From NCBI GenBank assembly GCA_030686995.1, contig CM060703.1, forward strand, positions 3,752,501-3,816,500: a stretch of 64,000 nucleotides of DNA, written 5' to 3'. Positions 22,467 through 36,360 of this stretch are shown here, one piece after another. The notes beneath the pieces are model-generated. The model was not told where the DNA came from, ran no database searches, and saw nothing but the letters and a program-made list of their open reading frames with translations. The stretch comes from Artemisia argyi (lineage: Eukaryota > Streptophyta > Magnoliopsida > Asterales > Asteraceae). Both the position numbers and the translations under genes were made by a program. Numbering within the stretch: the stretch's first letter is position 1; every line of letters begins with the position of its first letter.

Positions 22467-24690
22467 GATTGGTACCAGAGCCATGGTTATAGAGATACGG
22501 GTCTAATTGAGACCTAAACTATAACTATACTTACAAGCAAAAACATTTTTATAGCCTTCCGCTCTTCGTGTCTTCCATCCTCTAGACGATTATGGACTTA
22601 GTAAGCATGTTATGCTACACAAACATATTTGTATATTCATATATACCCATTTTGAGCATTTCCCCGTAGACATTTTTATGCTACACAAACATAATTGCAT
22701 ATTAATATATGTACCCTATACATAATTGAGCATTTCCCCGTAAGCATTTTATACTACATGAACATATTAGTATATTGATATATAAACTCGGTTTATTTTC
22801 AATTATTTATCTAAACAATGGACTAAACATATCTGCGTATGCCTATTCTAGGGCATTACGACACAACCACATTCTCCCAATCATGTTCCTACTCCAACAT
22901 TTTATGTCCAAGACATTGTAACTGATTGCAATGGTCTTTCCTATTTTCCAAGACATTGTATTATACAATGGTCTTAATCATTTCTCAAATGTTTTGAGTC
23001 ACACAATGGTCTAACCTACTTCCCAGACAATGTGAATTGCACAATGGTCTAACCTACTTCCGAGACATTGTGATTGCGTAATGGTCTCTGGAATTATTCC
23101 ATTACATCATCAATATCATTTCTTATGATATCAAAAACCCATCACAATCTATCGATTTCCAAATAAGAAAAATGAGATTTCTAAAGGATAAACTAATCCA
23201 TCACCTACAAAAGCTGAAGTTCAGCTCTACATTCATCAAAGTTTTCTTCTGAAACCTTCATTATTAAAAGTTCGTGATCCTGGCCAAGTATGTTCTATTT
23301 TAGAACTACTTAAAACTTCCTTTCCACACGTACCTACCCGTACTATCTTCTATGCAATGGAATATGAAAACATACATTACAAGTCTTGTATGGCCGGGAC
23401 TTGCAATTGAAGGGTTTGACATCGCCTTTGTTTAGTGGACAGTTTCCCGAAAGCAACGGACATATCACAAGTATACCTAATTTAGGTATTTGAAAATTTT
23501 ATCGAACCTTGGCTAAATATAGACTAGTCACCTATATTTAACCTAGGGACAGTGGAATATAGTCTGACTAACTATATTCGACTTAAAATTTTCAAATACT
23601 GAGAATAGTTGTGCTAGGGTTATGTTTAGATTGATTTCCTACATGAACACGATAAACCACCAGAATACATTAAAACAATCTAGAGACACGATAGTGCCTT
23701 ACCACTCAGCAAGATCTTAACACCTTATTTGTATGATATAAATTCATTCTTGAAAATTTTCATTTATGAGATAATCCGAACTACTATCTTGGGATAGTTA
23801 TCAATTATTCTCTTCATCCTGTAGAAGTACTATCCTGTTTAGGTCCTAAGGATACCATTCCATCATAAACCTTTAAAATCTCTTAAGATTTTCAAAATAA
23901 ACTCAACATCTATACCTAAGAATATTAATGTTAAGCATACACTACACACTTTTGTTCATCAACATATCACATCATTATCTTCACAACCATTACAACCACA
24001 AGCTCATTAACAGATCTTGATGCACTTTTAAAGCTCAAATCATCCATAGTTACACCACAAGCACCCTCATCAGCTTTACAAGATTGAATATTCATCTTGT
24101 ACTTTTGGAACACCAGTATCATCTCGTAATACACTACCTTGTAACTCACCGGCTAATTATAAATGTTGTGTTGGGAATTCGTAAGTAGGATGATTTATAA
24201 TTATTTGAATCGATTGGGATGCCTTTTCATTTAAATAAAGAAATTCTAAATCACCGAACCATAAGTTTATATTCCTCTATTTACATTGTTTAGGATGCCT
24301 CTCTATGTAAATAAAGAATTATAAATAAGTGGGCTTATTTGTATCCGAAATAACATAAGTATGAAGTCAATAAACACTAGGTACAACAACCGATTACTTA
24401 CTAGGCTATGATTGCAACTACTATATCAATTCCTATTAATATTCGACTGCTATATCAATTTCCTTTGATATTCGAATATTATATGAATCTCTATTAATCA
24501 CTCTTACCCTACCTTTCCTACATAAAAGTAAGCCTCATCCTACACCATACACTGAAATGACAAATCAAATTACATCACCTGTAATCCCAGACTTTAGTCC
24601 TCATAAGTAACCACACATCTTTATCGACACCACTCCAACATATAACACACATAGAACTTCGGGACGAAGTTCCCCGTAAGGGGTAGAGAC
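22467..24690 (+). mobile_element. LARD internal region, non-coding, with PBS and PPT
   Basis: A primer site TGGTACCAGAGC follows the 5' LTR at about 22470. The 3' edge reads CTTCGGGACGAAGTTCCCCG then AAGGGGTAGAGAC, a polypurine-like end directly before the 3' LTR. Between them I see AT-rich sequence with repeated AGACATTGT and ACAATGGTCT words (22910-23090). No gag or pol similarity is seen in any frame. Confidence 0.85.
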
Positions 24691-27600
24691 TGTAACAATT
24701 CGCAATTTCAGGTTAATTACTATTCCCGGAAAATTTTACTATTCACTTTTACTATTCATTTTTCCCAAAATTTGATTTTTGTTTCTTGGCCTCGAGTGAT
24801 AAATCATTTCCATGGCAAATTAAAAGTTTGACATTCATAAGCTCATTTTCGTGAAAGTTAGTAAGGAATTACACGTTTTAGGGTAAAACGTCATTCAAAA
24901 ATTCTACGCACAACGAAACTCGACCGCGTTAAGTGACCCCGCATCATAAAAATGTTTGACACACTCATGATTTATTTGAGAATTAATCGTGACTGAGAAA
25001 AACATGACCATCGGCCGTGAAAAACTGGAATTTTCAGTTTTTAAGCGTTTTTACTCAGCCGTAACCTTAGCCTATACCTGCACCGCGTTTCTAATACGAT
25101 TTGAGTTTTCAACTTATTAGAAAAAGTCAACATATTTTTCCTCCTCCTTTGACCAAAAATCATTCCTTGATTTTATAAGTCATTCCTTGATTTTTAGGCT
25201 TACGGTTTGATGTCTAAAAGACATTTAATACCAACCGATACTAGACTGAGCCCAGTCTAGACATTATAAGTCATTTTAAATCATTTTTATCTTATTAGAA
25301 AAGTAACATTTTACTTTTCTCAATTTTACGCAATATTCGTACGTTTTACGTATTACGCGTTTTAGACCCGTGTTTCCAGTTTTAGCATGGTTTTACCACC
25401 CCATTGGAACCTACCACCCATTTTATATTTTATTATGGAGTATTTTGACAAGTTTAATCATTCCTCCAAGTTTCGTATTTTTACGATACCCGGTTTTACG
25501 TTTTGTGACGTAACAACTTACGGTTAGCATTTTACGGAGTCGAAACTAGCTCCATAAGCTTGGATAATATCATCAAAAGTCCACACTTGCTCCCCAAGCT
25601 TGGCAAACCGCCTCTAGGTGGGGGGGATTCACACTTGTGGCATGATCTCATGCTCCTAACTCTAAGATGCATACAAGTGTCCATACTTGCTCACCAAGTG
25701 TTGACAAGTCAACATAACTAACCTCCTTAAGCTCCTATAAAATCTCCCCCCCCCCCCCTCTCCTTGGCCGTCCCTCATCACACACACAACACACCCTCTC
25801 ATTTGCTAGTTTACTTCAAGTTTTGTGCAAGATTCAAGAGCATAACAACACATAAACTCTAGTTAGGTTTTGATTCATCAAAACTACTTCCAAACCCTAG
25901 AAACTTTGGTGATTTTTCTTGAGTTTGAATCCACTCAAGTCACCTCAACTTTCATCATCTCTCTTTCAAGAATACAAGTGTAGAAAGATTGCTTGAAGTG
26001 AAGTAGGTTGAAGCTAAAGTCTATCAAAGTCCTTACCTTACATGCTACTTACCTTTCTTTGTAGAAAGCCAAAGTTGTAAGCAAAACCCTAACATACTTC
26101 TTGTTAAATATCATAATCATGTTATTTACATATCATTCATGCTATATATTGTCTTGTTGTCATGTCCATGATGTATAAAAATGAGTAAAACAAGTTATGA
26201 TATATATATGTTAACTTATGATCTTTAAACAAGTAAACTAGTGACTTTTATGGAGAACCACGACCAAAATAGTACAACTATGATATTTGACACTTACTTA
26301 CTGTTAAATAGGACTTAACAAGGAAAACATAGCAATTTGAATCACCCAAAACGAGTACCCGAGTCAAAAGTTATGACCATTTGAAGTTAGCAAAACCAAA
26401 ACGCCGAAACTGCCGATACCTACTGTTTTGCATTCTGCCATTTTGAAAGTCACCCTTCTGTTCCGATTCATCAAAAAGTTAAAACACGAAAGTTGTCCGG
26501 AACGACATTTTCGTTCAGGATAAAAGAAGCTCGAGCCCTGAAAACGCTTTCCGAGTGATATTTTCTTCAAATTCTTAACAGCCCATTTTTAGACCAAAGT
26601 CATTATATAAAGGTTATGGTTTATAAAGACCAAGAGGTCTTATGACCTAGATTCAAGACCACAACCATGACTAGAGCCAAGGTTGAGTCTCAAGACCATG
26701 GAACAATGACCAAAGGTCATAGCAAAGCCATGGCTAAAGACCATATAAACATACCAAGGCGAAAAAATGAGTTAAGACCATATATACATACCAAGGCGAA
26801 AACATGAGTGAAGACCATATATACATACCAAGGCGAAAACATGAGCTAACGACCATATACACTTACCAAGGCAAATACATGAACTAGAGAGTTGGCGATA
26901 ACTTAAACATACAACTTGGATCTACTTCATCTAAAGAACCATGAGATATTACAAGAAATTGTCATATAAGTTATAAGAAACTTACCCTAATAACAATCTT
27001 CATGTAATCATAAACTTTCCTAAGTTTATTCAAATATCGGACATGTAACTTTTCGGATCAAAACTTATATATATATACTTTATCAACTACTACAATAGTA
27101 GGGAGCCTCATGTGAGGAGTTCATTACGTAAGCCGTCGAGATTGAGTTGTGGATTTACGAATTAAAGTGTCCTGGCTCCTCGAACGTTTACTAACATGAC
27201 TTCTGAATTATGTCGGCCCGAACGGTAGTAAACGATATATAAACTATACATGTTTCATGAATCATTTCTTTTCAAAGACTTACACAATACATCATACCAT
27301 ATCATGGACTAAGTGCAAGATATATATTGGCATGTTTATGTTTCCTTAGACATTATTCCAAACCTAAGTTGCAACAATTATTCTAGGTTGCTCGTAGAAG
27401 TTCTTACGGCATATCCATCATTCTCATTATATATCATCCAACTCAAGGTGAGTTCATAGCCCCACTTTCCATTACTTAATTGTTTTACAAATCCTTGGGG
27501 GAAATACATGCTATTTTTAACCGAGCACAATGTTTTTAAATTGTATGCTTGCCTGATTGTTTTATTATCACTTAGTATCATCCTTGCCAAACCGAGATCC

Positions 27601-28239
27601 CTTATTATGAACCATTTAATCACTAGAAATAGTGAGCGCGAATATTGTGAATAGGCCTATTGGGATTGACGAATCCCATTTGTATTGACTAAGTTCAAAC
27701 AAATGCATTAATATTTGAGACATTAGGTATGACGGCAAAGTACCTACCGGGATAACTCCGCCGATTGATATTGGTACCCGTTAACGTTTTGGTGTCATAA
27801 GCTTAGTATTTGATAATAACTGTTCCGGACGTATAACAACGTGGCCCATCTTTGTTTTCCAACCATTAGTGTGAGCCTATAACTCACACTACCAACATAT
27901 TGTGTTCAAACATTAAACAAACTCTATGAATATCACTCAACCTTTGTGTTGACCTCTCAAGCATGTATTTCAGGTTCATGACGATCAAGGATGGCACGGA
28001 AGGGCACGGATACTCAAGAGGGCTATAAATTTTATTATCATTCAAAAACTCATTTAATGTAAATTGTAAACATGGAACCATTTGGGACCTCATTTTGTAA
28101 TCTCTGATATTTATACAATTTGAATGATAAATCTTTTAAAACGACTCAATTGGAGTTCGTTTTCTATTATTGTGACTATTGTGCCGTCGAGTAACACCCA
28201 GTTTGAATTCCACTGCAACCATGAATTGGGGGTGTTACA
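24691..28239 (+). repeat. LARD 3' LTR (L3)
   Basis: Nearly identical to L2. The visible differences are a few substitutions, a small deletion near 24768, a shorter segment near 25010 and one extra tandem unit at about 26790-26830. It belongs to the same subfamily as L2, without the 5S-like cassette. Confidence 0.92.
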
Positions 28240-29569
28240 GTGAACATATTCGAAACCTGTTTCGGATTGACCTCCGATCCCACTAATACTTGACGGAATG
28301 CCATTATGCATGTGGTTAGTCGTATTAGTCGTGATACACTATATTTGAGACAAATAGGAATTGGCAAATCACCTATGAATAGAGGGCAAAATCTGTCATT
28401 GATTTGATAGAACACCCCCTTTGTTAACGTCTTGCGTGTCATGAGGCTTGGTGCAATATCTATAAAGGAAAAATGTATGTTTTCAGCATATATTTAGATA
28501 CAGCTGTATAGGTTTGACCATACGTAAATTGTATATCTGATTGATTTAGTATCATGAGTTTCCAGCTCATGTTAAGATTATTGATTTCTTTATTGAATGT
28601 GATTGAATATTTATATGATTTATTTGTGAATATACTCGATACTTGTTTTATTTCTGTTTGTATTTTATTAATACCAAATATTCCTGAAATCTAACAAAAT
28701 AAAGGGTTTTTCCTAAAACTCTATGAACTCACCAACCTTTGTGTTGACACTTTTAAGCATGTGTATCTCAGGTAATTTAAAGGAGCAGGACAAGACACGG
28801 AGTGGGCATTTATTACTCTGATAAATCACTACAAGAAAAAGTGTCTATAGTGACGACACAAATATGGTCACTAACAGTAGATATTTGGTCACTAAGCTGA
28901 TTTAGTGACCATATCAACGTGGTCACTCGTGGTCACTAAAAGTCGGTCACAAAAGATAATAGTGATGACATTTGAATATGGTCACTAAATAGTGACAACT
29001 TAAAAGTGGTCATTAAAATGTGACGACCTATTTGGTCACTTATTATGGTCATTAATAGGGGCGATGCTGAGAACGTCAAAAAAAAAATTAGGCCCGACAC
29101 CAAAAAAATAAAAAGTGCCCCTATATTATAATATCCATAGTGGGTTGGGTCTAGTACATATAATGGGTATAAAAAATTTTGTGCCCCTTAGTTGCTTGGG
29201 CCCGGCTCGGTTGCTGATGGTGCGCCGGCCCAAAACCGCCCATGGTCATTAAAGTGATAAGTGGTCACTATTTTGACCAAATTAGTGACCAAAATAATGA
29301 CCACTACATAATAGTATCAGAGTATGTGGTCACTAATTTAAAAAATATAGGAAAAAAAAATTCTGCAAAAAACTGCAAATAACCACTAATACTTACTAAA
29401 CAGCAAAATGAAAATAGAATTTATTCTAAACAATAAATTTCCAAAATTAATTACATCTACATAATCCATATTTCTTTGTTCCAAACTAAATACTGTATAA
29501 GAATCACCATTACATCCACTTGATACCAACATAACAAATAACGTAAACAAAAATAACCCGCCAAGTACT

Positions 29570-29990
29570 TAATACCGGTTGGTGCTACCTGACTGCTGAA
29601 TCAAATCTTCTGCAAGTTGCCAAGCTACGTAAACTGACTTGTGCCTGAGATTTGAGAGAGTATCATTAATTAAGATGCCTTCAAAGTCGTTATGGATATA
29701 CATCAATCTGATCACCTAAAAACTGAAATAAAATTGTATGTTTTGACCCTTTACCCAACCCGCTGACCTTAATGTTTGACTCAAATTAGTAAATTAAATG
29801 GCTATGAGTAAAAATGGTGGGATTTAAAGCACAGGCTTGACCTCTCCAATAACTGCAGCCAGAGAACCCTTTAGAATGGCAAGATTGACACGATCCAGAA
29901 TTGGAACCTTCACTTCCTGATCACTGCTTAACTATGCACAAGTAGCATCCTTCATGATAACATCCATTTCCTCACCTGAAGAGTTAAAAA
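29570..29990 (-). pseudogene. Unidentified captured exon-like pieces in CACTA element
   Basis: On the minus strand two protein-like stretches occur: one about 29990-29830 with SSGEEMDVIMKDATCA, a TAG, then DQEVKVPILDRVNLAILKG and SLAAVIGEVKPVL; and another about 29720-29580 with SNLRHKSVYVAWQLAEDLIQ. They are in the same orientation as the RPN1 and IYO-like pieces. I cannot name the source gene or genes; they could be further captured exons or degraded element sequence. Confidence 0.3.
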
Positions 29991-30697
29991 GAGTTCTGGA
30001 GTAAAAGGATGAAAGAGAATTTTGTGTGTCCCCGTCACGAGGTTCATGCTCAACACATAAGAGGAAAATTATAGGGTTAAAATTCAAAAAAATGCAGTAA
30101 CAATAAAAAATACAAATACTATTTATTGACAAGTTTTAGTACAGTTGCTGCATCAAGTTGATTTGCCATCATTACATCGATTGTATAAGGATGTGTGACA
30201 CATATATAGTTTTGTAATGAGTAAACCTTAGTACCTTACTGATAAATAATTGACTTCTAAGGAAATCAACTAGTAAAAAGAAACTTTACCTGGTATCAAC
30301 AGTATCATTATTGTGATTCCAGCAACAAAAGCAAACTGAATTTGTGTATACAGGGAGATTCCAATTTGTAATGGCAAGATGAAAGATATAAATGATGGAG
30401 TAATATTTAAGATATTATGTATATGATAATAGCTTAAATATATTATGAAAATAAGGACCAAACAGAAATTATCTGTTCTGCGAAATTACGAAAGTAGCAT
30501 AGCATGGATTTACCTGTTCCTGCGAGATGCCTGCTTTATTCTAATAGTATTGATCAATACAACAAACAGAACTCCCTTAGTCGTTAAACACAAACATTAC
30601 ACTTACACACAGACAAAACTTCTCATTCTTTTTAGAAGGTCGTAATTAACCGAGTGATCATTAAAAATAAAAAAACAAAGCAGCATAGAACGATTAC

Positions 30698-31157
30698 CTA
30701 ACATACTCATGACCCCAGGAATCGATATCACTCTTAGAACCCAACATTCGATACTTCAAACTCTCCTGAAATATGCAAATTATGAAAGACATCAATACGA
30801 AAAGAGGAACAATCACCATCTACCCATAAACAACGAGTCGACAATATAACTACATGCATAAGAATGTAAATAAACATGTGCATGTTGCTTTCTTACCGGT
30901 TCACTGTCAGCAGACATTGTCAAAGCCAAAACAGAAAGGATATCTGCAAGCAATTTCTGCATCAAAAGATAAAAGCCAATCAGAAAATGGAAACATAAAA
31001 TAGAAACACCCGCTTCTACAAAAACGATATAAATACCTTTAAATCCGACTCTGGCATCGACTCATAGAAAGATTTCAAAGTACCATAATGTGGGCGCAAA
31101 AACTTCAGAGGCTTCGGTACTGAAGTCATAGAACTCGTCAAAGTCCTGATTTCTTGC
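30698..31157 (-). pseudogene. RPN1: Captured RPN1 (26S proteasome non-ATPase subunit 2, PSMD2) fragment
   Basis: Three minus-strand exons keep consensus splice borders and phase: 31157-31037 ([20 protein letters not shown], then [20 protein letters not shown]), 30956-30897 (KLLADILSVLALTMSADSEP) and 30765-30698 (ESLKYRMLGSKSDIDSWGHE then YVR). These follow the order of the conserved N-terminal region of RPN1, a scaffold of the proteasome regulatory particle that binds ubiquitin receptors. About 83 residues are covered; the family protein is near 900 residues. It is a transposon-borne gene fragment, not a working gene. Introns were kept, so capture was from genomic DNA. Confidence 0.85.
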
Positions 31158-31820
31158 CTATAAATTAAAAGTAAACATTCTTAGCATCATAGCCTAAATT
31201 TCCTTAATACTCAACGTAGGCATATAGATGCGGAAAAGAGCCAAATTAACAGCATGCAATTAATTATTCATCTTATCATAACAACGGATCAAGCAAACGA
31301 CCAGTTCACAGCCAAATAAAAAGTTGCTTTAAATTATTTGAACAGCTCCAGAGGAATGTATACTTATCGCAACACTAATCACTATACGAAACAATTATAA
31401 CTAAAAAATAAAGAGGGATTTTGGATTGTCTTATTCTCTCAGGTTTAAGAAGCTTATTTGAGGTTAAACTTTCTCATAAGATTACTTCTTTTCCGGCTTG
31501 TGACATTATCAGCTTGAACTTATAGCATATTCAAATCCATCACTTCAAGCTCAAAAGCCAGTAAAAAAGTGTAGTTATGCTTTTCCACATTCAAAAAATC
31601 CACAATCCCGAAAAACAAATCCAAATGCCCCTAAAGCATATAATACAAAATATAATCAAAGTACTTTTTACATTTGAGAACTTACTTGTACCTTTGAACG
31701 ATGAGGATACTACACCTTATATATTATATGGGTATATGTCAAAAGATCAAAGTGCTATTGCATGTGTGTGTGTGTGTAGGAGGAACATTGCATAAAAACA
31801 TAGAAAGTAGTATAACTAAC

Positions 31821-32445
31821 CACACTTCTCATGAGAGCCAGTGCTTCTTTGATGGTGTAACCAAGTGCACCAGGGTCACCCTCGGTTCTTAAAAAGTCAC
31901 ATTCCAAAGCATTTTCAACACCAGCTGGATGCAGTTATATCTCATAAGATAACACTTAGTTGTATAAACAATCATATTATATAAACATACGTGAAAATAT
32001 CACTGTATTCATTACCTGGTACGGGAACATGATCATTTATAACATCACCATCCAAAGAAAACCTTAAATCCCTAGCAGCCTCAACATTTGTGCTCCAAGC
32101 ATCCCATAAACTGCCAGAGGACTTCTTTTGTGGCATGTCTTTAGTCTCTAACCTAATCCGTTTATGATTCGGGCCTGCCATAATCATATTCTGACCATTA
32201 TCACCCACACCTACAGGAACAGAATCAAAACTAGTCTTCTTTGCCTTGACAGTCGATCGCATAATATTACTTTGAACATCATCAATACCAACACCTATAT
32301 TATGCTCATTGTTCTTCACTACTGATTTTTTGCCGTTCAAATCCTTTTTCACATTACTCGGTTTTCAATTACCATTTGCTTGAATGAAAACTGGAGTTGT
32401 CATAGGTATCTTTTCCTCCCTCGAGTTTTTCCCAAATATATACCT
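31821..32445 (-). pseudogene. Captured fragment resembling MINIYO/RPAP1 (RNA polymerase II-associated protein)
   Basis: The minus strand carries two joined exons. The first, about 32445-32016, includes KRIRLETKDMPQKK and LWDAWSTNVEAARDLRFSLD and ends at an AG|GTAATG donor. The second, 31924-31821, starts at CCAG|CTGG and reads ECDFLRTEGDPGALGYTIKE then ALALMRSV. The splice keeps frame. FLRTEGDPGxxGYTIKEAxAL recalls the RPAP1/MINIYO region, a nuclear factor for RNA polymerase II elongation and import. That identification is from memory. One TGA (about 32365-32367) interrupts the first exon. It lies upstream of the RPN1 piece in the same orientation. Confidence 0.55.
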
Positions 32446-34598
32446 GAAAGGTGTGTATCCAATGAGTTAGAACAGGTCAGGTGGGTTGATGAGCTGTTAA
32501 CACTTCCGTATCCAATTTTCTAGAAGTTTACAAATAGTTAAAGTATTGAATATTATTACATTTGGCGTATCCAACCACTGGAGCAAAAAAATAACCAAAT
32601 CGACCCATTTTCAGGTAGATGGGTTGAAAGAAATGTTGTCAAATGCCTTGAATGCCATCTGATAGTACTAGAGAAAGAAAAACTCACCCAGCTACATCAT
32701 TAAATCCTGTTGAACTTATAGCATACTCATCACCTTTATACTCATAATTACACGAAAAACTTAAATGACTAGCTCAATGCGCAAGTCCACCAAACTGGTT
32801 AAAAACTTAAATGACTAGCTTTTAAATGACTAGCTTTTAAACAGCATTATACTAGATTGATTATTATCCTAGATTTTAATATTCAACTAAACACATGCAA
32901 GATTAATCACCAATGCAGTAAGCCAGTAACTAACATAAAGCTGGTTGAACCGTTATCCTAAAAATCTACTTGTTAAGTCTTAGTGAGTTTCCACTGCAAT
33001 TACAAGAGCCAATTACGGTAATGATAAAATATAGTAACTAAAAGGACCACCTTTAATTTCTCTCTATATGAGGTACTAACACTGCGTCAAATATAGTTTT
33101 AAAATAAGGGCCAACTCTATATGAGTTTGATGAAATTCCTACAATCAAGAAATAATTATAAACTCCAATATGAGAGTCCACGTCTCACAGAGCAAACATG
33201 AAGAACAAATGTTACAATATGAGGAAAAAAAACAACAAAAGTACGAAATACAATGAAGGAAGCATCGACTACCTTGGTACATAAATCAGAACACCAGAAC
33301 AACTAACTAGTCCAATTAAATATGTTTGCCCATTCGGTAATCTAATAGTGTTTATTAATAAACCTAGCGATTAGTACCCAGTTTACAGGTATGTCAATGT
33401 TAGTATGTTACAGTATACTGACAAAACGATTGGCCGTCACTTAAGCTCAAAGTTGTTACACATAGTAAAAACCAATGCATAACAGATAAACAAACTAATA
33501 TATATTTGTTCATCTAAATCAGTTACTAGAAAACTAGCGAATAATAGAATTTGGGCATAAAGTTTACATGATAAAATTGATACATTCAAGTTGTATATAA
33601 GAAGGTGAAATGTTAATATTATTCAAGTTTCCGGATACGAGGGACATACCACCAGACATATTCATATGTTTAACTTAACAGAAGGTAAAATTCTCACTCT
33701 AAAAAAATTAATAAACAAACTTACGCTCAAAATGCAGATCCACAACGATAGATCACATCCCAAATATTCACAAACACTTGAAAGTTATAACAATACACCC
33801 AACAAAATACACAAATTTAACATATTGTTTTCAGTATTTAACAGTTCGAGCACCTACTGGATTGTTTTATTTAACTTAACATAACTTCACACTCATAAGC
33901 AGTTAATACGCAAATCTAACTTTACTATATTCAGAAGAAAATTTCAGTCCGAAGCAGTTACTTAACAAACTAAGCTCAAAATGCAGATCACAAACTAAGA
34001 AGTTACTTATTTAAGTACATCCGCTCAACTTGATAAGATCATAAGTCAAAAAGAAAGGTGGCTGGTGAACTTTGCCAATTCAGAAAAGCCCCCTAAGTAT
34101 GATATAACAATGGATATGAAGTGTCGCATCACTGCCTACATTCTAATGGCAAATTTCTACAATTCTCGCCTTAACAAATCATTAGTGACGAAATTAGTTA
34201 ACAAACATTCTTTATACGCACTACTGCCTGATTGACTCATTGACTTTATTTTAAATTGCAAAAATAAATTAAAAGGATCTTGCTGTTGTTGTAGTATTGC
34301 TACTAATATATTCCCCAAATGAAAATTAAATAGAAATTGAATTCATTTCTACAAACAATTGACTCTTGTGTTAACAATTACTTACTGGCTTTCTTCACTT
34401 TTATTTAATTAAGCATGTTAGTAGTAGTAATTTAGTTAGTTTTCAATTATTATTATTATTAGGGTTTAGCATTCTTTGATTCATAGTAAATGTAGTTATA
34501 TATCATTTTAATCAACCATACAAGTACACCTCGTGCTACAACTTCACTTTTGCCTGCTTCTTAATCACAATACTTAGTTTTTAACCACAACTTTTCAA

Positions 34599-34655
<57 letters not shown>

Positions 34656-35283
34656 TTTTTTACAAACAAAAAATTGTCAACTAGCTTGTTTAGATATCAT
34701 CCACCAGAATAGAAATCCGCCTTTTCAACTGAGCCCAGTTACTTAACCCGCCCCCAAATTACAACCCCTGCTGCACTTGTTTAACATCAACTTTATTCTT
34801 TCTTGGATATTTCTTCAGCCATACTACTCACTTGGTTAGCTGTAAAACATTTCTTCATTTACACATTTAAATAATCAGACCCATATCATCAATCAGATGT
34901 TAGATACACTAGTTGTTAAACATGTGGCATTATTTATAATTGGGTTATGATTTATGTCTAACAACTCAAACGGCTAAATTTGAAAACTAACTTGGTATGA
35001 GATAGCTCGAATGGGTTGAGAATTACCCAAACTAACACACTTTTGTTTCATAACTCTGCTAAAGAACCTTCTCTACGCGTTCAATGTTTAATAGGTGTTA
35101 ACCATGAAAAACAAATATGTATGTTTTTGTTGCTTAACCCTTGCAATAAACTAACCTGCTATCGAGAACACATAACTTCCGTCATACCAACGTTTTTACC
35201 AAAACAAAATACACAATTCAGTCAGACATTTCAACAAACAGTTGGATTACGCTCTAAACATACAATTCACAACGTTTTAAACG

Positions 35284-35315
<32 letters not shown>

Positions 35316-36360
35316 ACAAAACTGATTCAAACATTACGTCGAACACCTGGTGTACGCGTATATAATACACCACATTTCCTTCAGGCAATGACACACCACA
35401 TCTCCAAATAAGCTAATTAGATAAGTTCATATTTTCAAATGTCTACTTAAGCTGAAACATAAGCTCATCAATCTCTTACTATTAAATAAGCTAAACATAC
35501 TATTATACACTGAGCAAATAAGAGTTGAACAAATAAGCTACCTCAGAACACCTCAATCGATTGAGAACTTTTAGCAATTGAACGTGCGCTCAACCGATCT
35601 CAACCACTTCGCGAACTCAACCGATCTCAGCAACTGAATTTATATATGCATAAAATAAGCAAGGAAACAATCGATCAGTTATTAGGGTAGAATAAAGTTA
35701 TTAGAATTTATATATGCATAGAATCGATCAGTTATTAGGGAAGAAGGTACTTACATGGGAAGAATAGAATCGATCAGTTATTAGGGAAGAAGGAGCGTTT
35801 GGTACTGTTCGATTAAAGAGGATATAATAGAATGATAAAAATGAGTAGTTTTTATAAAAAGTATAAAAAAGGGTTTAGTTTTTATAAAAATGAGGAAAAA
35901 GAATTATTATTTATAAAAATGAGGATAATTTATAAATAAGGGTTTAGTTTTTATAAAAATGATAAGGATAGAATATAATAAATTGAGGAAAAAGAATTAT
36001 TATTTTATATAAAGGGAATTGATTATTTTTATTGAAGCACTTTAATTATCGCATCCTGCTTTGATTATTTTTTATATATGGGCTTATGAGCTTATTGACT
36101 TCGACTTATATTTTATAAGTCTCAATTTTGACTTATTTTAAGATTTATGGCTTATATAAGTTATCATATTATAATAAATTTATATAAGCCTACAAGTCTC
36201 AAATAAGCTGAAAATTTATGAATTATTAAAATATAAGCCAAAACACAAATAAGCTAATAAGCCACATATAAGCTTAAACAAACATTTTTCACCATTAACT
36301 TTTAAAAACTTTGTGACTTGTAATGTTAATAACTTTTTTTTATACCGAAAAATATTGCAT
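32446..36360. other. CACTA interior without recognised genes
   Basis: AT-rich sequence with no convincing coding frame. It contains a long T run at about 34607-34652, an A run at about 35284-35314, a short repeat of GAATCGATCAGTTATTAGGG at 35661-35785 and a GCTTATGAGCTTATT-rich foldback-like stretch at about 36075-36285 similar in style to the intron 3 MITE. Confidence 0.5.

Larger units (their letters stand above)
18932..28244 (+). mobile_element. Complete LARD-like LTR retrotransposon nested in LTR_A
   Basis: Layout: 5-bp target repeat GAGAA at 18932-18936, LTR 18937-22466, internal 22467-24690, LTR 24691-28239, target repeat GTGAA at 28240-28244. The uninterrupted sister LTR_A reads ATATAGTGAACAG at 43776-43788, proving the insertion and showing that GAGAA is a mutated GTGAA. 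The LTRs are about 3.5 kb and the internal region only 2.2 kb and non-coding. That fits a large retrotransposon derivative, which depends on an autonomous partner for proteins. The two LTRs are nearly identical by eye, so the insertion is recent. Confidence 0.93.

Noticed and set aside
22900..23100. Repeated AGACATTGT/ACAATGGTCT words as a possible CRISPR-like array
   Set aside because: Spacing and sequence are irregular, the words are degenerate, and the context is the internal region of a plant retrotransposon.
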